Under the pieces are notes generated by a model that saw nothing but the letters and a program-made list of their open reading frames with translations, was not told where the DNA came from and ran no database searches. Shown here piece by piece: positions 57,031 through 60,000 of a stretch of 60,000 nucleotides of DNA. The stretch comes from Owenia fusiformis (Eukaryota; Annelida; Polychaeta; Sabellida; Oweniidae): assembly GCA_903813345.2 (NCBI GenBank), contig CAIIXF020000012.1:4383318-4443317 (forward strand). The letters are read 5' to 3'. A program made the position numbers and the translations under genes. The first letter of the stretch is position 1; each line of letters begins with the position of its first letter.

Positions 57031-58245
57031 TGATATTACATAAGTAAACACCCCGACACCTAATTAATTTATAATGTTTTCAGGGATATGTGTCTTTAAA
57101 TACTTCTGTGCTCATAATGTCTTCTATTTTCAAAATCATAGTTAAATGCACAATTGCTAAAATATTTTGAATATACAGCCGTTCATGTTTTTATTTATAT
57201 TTATTCATGGATCAAAATTCATTTTTTTTTTTTATATAGTTTATGACATTACACGAGTGTTTATTGCCCCTTTCTAGACCTTTGCCCTTGGAGTATATGG
57301 ACGTTCCAGCTTTTGCAAACATACGGAAAAGAACAAACCCATTTGATCAGCTGAACCAAGAAATAACATGGATAAAAAATAATCATATTATGTGGAAAAT
57401 GGATTACATTCCCTAATAACACCAGCCAGCCAGTGGTGTCCAAATACCAATCAGCTTTGTCCGCCATTGACATCCCGATGGGTGCACGAAGAGCTAGTCG
57501 AAGTACAATAGACGTAAGTGACTGGCGGTCGAGAGTAAAGAAACCAAAAAACAGCGCAACTGGCCAAACAGACAATGAGTCTGTCTAGTATCTGCGGAAC
57601 TTTAAGTATCGATCATTGGCGCCATTTGACCTTCATTGATGACAGTCGATATCTCACAAATAAGCTCAGTAGGCAAACTGTCATTTGAATACTTATAAGA
57701 AAGAAGAAGCCTGGATAATGTACACACTGCTTCATATGGCCTATGTTTGGTCCTTGTTAGGCGGGTCCCTTTTAGAGAATAGGATGATATTAAACGTCAA
57801 AGATCTAATCGTCACAATCGTCGCCTATCGTGTCCCGACTCTGTAATCCTATAGAGGTTGACCATGGAAGGAATATATGGTACAGATGGTGATGATGGAT
57901 TATTCATCAATTCACAATGGCCCCCATATTTTCCGGACTAGCGTTTAATCAAGATCATTTTTGGCTCAGTGGGACTGTATTACTCGTAAGAGTGCCCATC
58001 TTCCCCAAACTTAGGGTGATTTTCGGCTCACAGTCGTGCAGAAGTGCACATCCCTCTTTTCAAATGCAGGCCCAGATGAACGAGGGCCTCGGCCTAGCCC
58101 CTGAAGTCACATTAGTTTTTAATCGTTTTATCAATTGGAAAACATAAGCTGACATTTTGCTACTTTAGTGTATAAGTCACAAGCCTGATTGAGTCTAATA
58201 CACGTTCTGTTCAGGCATGTATTCTATGGAATCCAAGGGTTCGTT

Positions 58246-59154
58246 CTAGCGACCATAGCTATCGCTATAGTAATAATATGTTGACAGTTTGTATGCATCC
58301 GAGGTGTAGTACACGCCGAGGGCAATCGCTATAACGATGAGTGCAATGGCTATTCCGCTTAGGCTTATCCCCAATGATATTTTCCCAGTTCTCCTCGCGC
58401 CATCAAAATCCCCGTTATCAGCTGAGGAGCTCGACTGCACGGAAAGTACGATAGCAGGGATTCCTGGAAATAACAATTGATTTAGATTATAATACAGGTG
58501 AAAAAACGGTTGGAGTTTATGGTGAAGCAAGACTCGGCGAGTCTTCTGTAGTTAGTTCCCCGGACAGGTTGAATGATGCAGACATGTTTCTACTCTATAT
58601 TTGCCATAGAACAACTATTCTTATTGAAATTTTCAAGATTTATTCTCTAGAGACAATTTCAAAATTCCCAATTTTATGATTTTGATAGGCTTTTTTTCAA
58701 AAACACTTCACAATCAATAAAATACAGGTTTTTGATTGAACAATTGAACTTTTAACGTCAATTTAAATAATGTTTATTTCTAACATAGGAAATCCTCACT
58801 ACAGCATATCCAAGACTAATTATTCATTGACAAAACTATAACGATAAATTGTGTTTACATACCGAAAAGTATATTGCAGCATAAGCATGTAAATATAGCC
58901 AGGCCCAAATAGCTGGAAGGTCTTGGCTGTGTTTGCTGTATGATAGTTGTCTGAGTGGGTCCTGGTTGAACCACTACCGGTTGAGGGCCAGGGTTGTAGT
59001 TATTGTAGACTACATTCTGGAAATTAGCAGGAGATGACGGCTGGTATGCTGCCGGAGGAGGTGGCTGGTATGCTCCTGGAGGAGGTGGCTGGTTTGGTGT
59101 TGAGGGAGTTTGTTGTCCAGCATACCCGTGCTGCTGATTTGGATCATGCATCAT
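58246..59154 (-). CDS. CD225/dispanin family membrane protein, copy 2 (PRRT1-like)
   Basis: Duplicate of the dispanin gene at 52758-53707, 169 residues. Coding exons: 59154-58863 and 58463-58246, phase 1. The start here is a doubled ATG (MMHDPNQQ); the first arises from an ACG in copy 1, and both share the frame. The proline-rich region has lost one AYQPPPQG-type repeat compared with copy 1 and a few residues at the N-terminus. The membrane segments, CLCCNILFGI junction and GDFDGARRTGK loop are kept, with few changes (for example SYLGLA for SYLCLA, which loses one cysteine). The leader acceptor TTCTTATCAG near 59172 is conserved. The C-terminal YYYYSDSYGR differs by one residue. It looks intact and probably functional. 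Confidence 0.87.
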
Positions 59155-59203
59155 GTTTATTTTTCCCCTCTGATAAGAAAAACAAATCGACAATTAGTTA
59201 TAC

Positions 59204-59364
59204 ATTGACAATTTATTGTGCATTCTTGACATTGACAAATTATTGTGCATTCTTGACATTGACAATTTATTGTGCATTCTTGACATTGACAATTTATTGT
59301 GCATTCTTGAGATTGACAATTTATTGTGCATTCTTGACATTGAAAATTTATTGTGCATTCTTGA
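59204..59364. repeat. 27-bp tandem repeat, six copies
   Basis: The unit ATTGACAATTTATTGTGCAT followed by TCTTGAC is repeated six times with single-base variants. It sits just upstream of the dispanin 2 leader acceptor. There are no spacers, so it is not a CRISPR array. Confidence 0.9.
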
Positions 59365-59622
59365 TTCACTGTTGACGCATAACCCACTGCTGACGTTAAT
59401 TAGCTAGTCTTCATAAACGATCATCGAAATATAAAAGAAACATTTTGTTCACCAATGCTCTTGCGATATGTACGTATGTTTTACGATAACTCACGACTGT
59501 TCTTCTCATTACAGAACAATACAACTTCATTAATGAAAATATGTATGCACATGTTCGACTTGGACATTGGAACACCAAAGAGCATTCCAAAACACAGCAA
59601 GAAAAAGAAACACGTATAAGCA

Positions 59623-59882
59623 CACTGGCGGATCAAGAAGCAAACAAGGGAGGGGGGCAAAGTCATAAAAAATGTCCGCGCGTGCGCGGAAAACATTTTT
59701 TGGCCAATGAAACTAATAATTGGGCCGAAAGTTTGAGGACCATTTTTAATGATTTGGCCTAAAAAAAGTTATGACCAGAAAAGCCCATTGTTTGAGGCCC
59801 TACAAAAAGATGGGGCCCTAGAAATGGGAGCCCTAAAACCGTTTTCTGGGTTCACAATGGGGGAGGCATGGATCCGCCAGTG
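59623..59882. mobile_element. 260-bp MITE with CACTGGCGGATC ends
   Basis: CACTGGCGGATC at 59623-59634 mirrors GATCCGCCAGTG at 59871-59882. The interior contains GTCCGCGCGTGCGCGGA and GGGGCCCTA but no coding region. The target duplication is unclear. Related ends appear in the remnant in esterase introns B and C. Confidence 0.7.
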
Positions 59883-60000
59883 AATCACTAGTCATTTGAA
59901 AAGTTAGCCACCATTCCAATTCAAGCTAACTCACTTAGAGACACTGTTCAACTACAGTACCATTCAGAAATCATCATCGCAACCCTTTAATAAACATCTG

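Larger units (their letters stand above)
53850..59200. repeat. Segmental duplication, unit 2
   Basis: The partner of 47920-53760. It begins near TCTCAGAAACAAAAAATCAT and ends just beyond dispanin copy 2. It contains the 980-bp transposon as its main insertion and lacks the hairpin pair of unit 1. Confidence 0.8.

Noticed and set aside
59204-59364. CRISPR-like array
   Set aside because: The repeats are contiguous with no unique spacers, and the DNA is plainly eukaryotic.

Overview
This window looks like nuclear DNA from a marine invertebrate, most likely a mollusc. That placement is an inference. It rests on AT-rich sequence, many short GT-AG introns, tandem gene families, abundant palindromic (foldback/MITE-like) elements, a LINE whose reverse transcriptase and zinc-knuckle tail resemble molluscan elements, and degenerate GACCTTGAA/AGGTCA-type repeats. 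No complete gene sits in a single ORF: every host gene here was rebuilt by matching exon phases across consensus splice sites.

Left half (about 2.3-34.4 kb): a head-to-tail plus-strand array of four cholinesterase-like serine esterase genes, A to D. B and C are nearly identical 644-residue secreted proteins. Each has a signal peptide, a four-cysteine module of about 100 residues that I cannot assign to a known family, and a complete esterase domain with the Ser-Glu-His triad and an acetylcholinesterase-like gorge. A replaces the signal peptide and module with a membrane anchor, yet its catalytic 3' half is almost the same as B's, which points to gene conversion or unequal exchange. D is a decayed copy with a frameshift, an in-frame stop, no recognisable last exon and heavy transposon load, including a 5'-truncated LINE nested inside a foldback element. 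A 42-bp block upstream of the B, C and D start codons is perfectly conserved, although the D flanks have diverged.

Middle (about 34.4-47.7 kb): a transposon-rich stretch containing a roughly 4.5-kb structure with long inverted arms and a degenerate AGGTCA-type repeat core, followed by a multi-exon phytanoyl-CoA dioxygenase (PhyH) family gene on the plus strand with its Fe(II)/2-oxoglutarate ligands visible.

Right part (about 47.9-59.2 kb): a tandem segmental duplication of about 5.5-5.9 kb. Each unit carries one minus-strand CD225/dispanin (PRRT1-like) two-pass membrane protein gene and a TTACAT-type minisatellite. The second unit has gained a 980-bp transposon with long terminal inverted repeats and a 9-bp target-site duplication. 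At the extreme left edge, the start of another minus-strand secreted-protein gene runs off the window.

I see no evidence that the esterase, dioxygenase and dispanin genes share a pathway. They look like ordinary neighbours in a repeat-rich genome.
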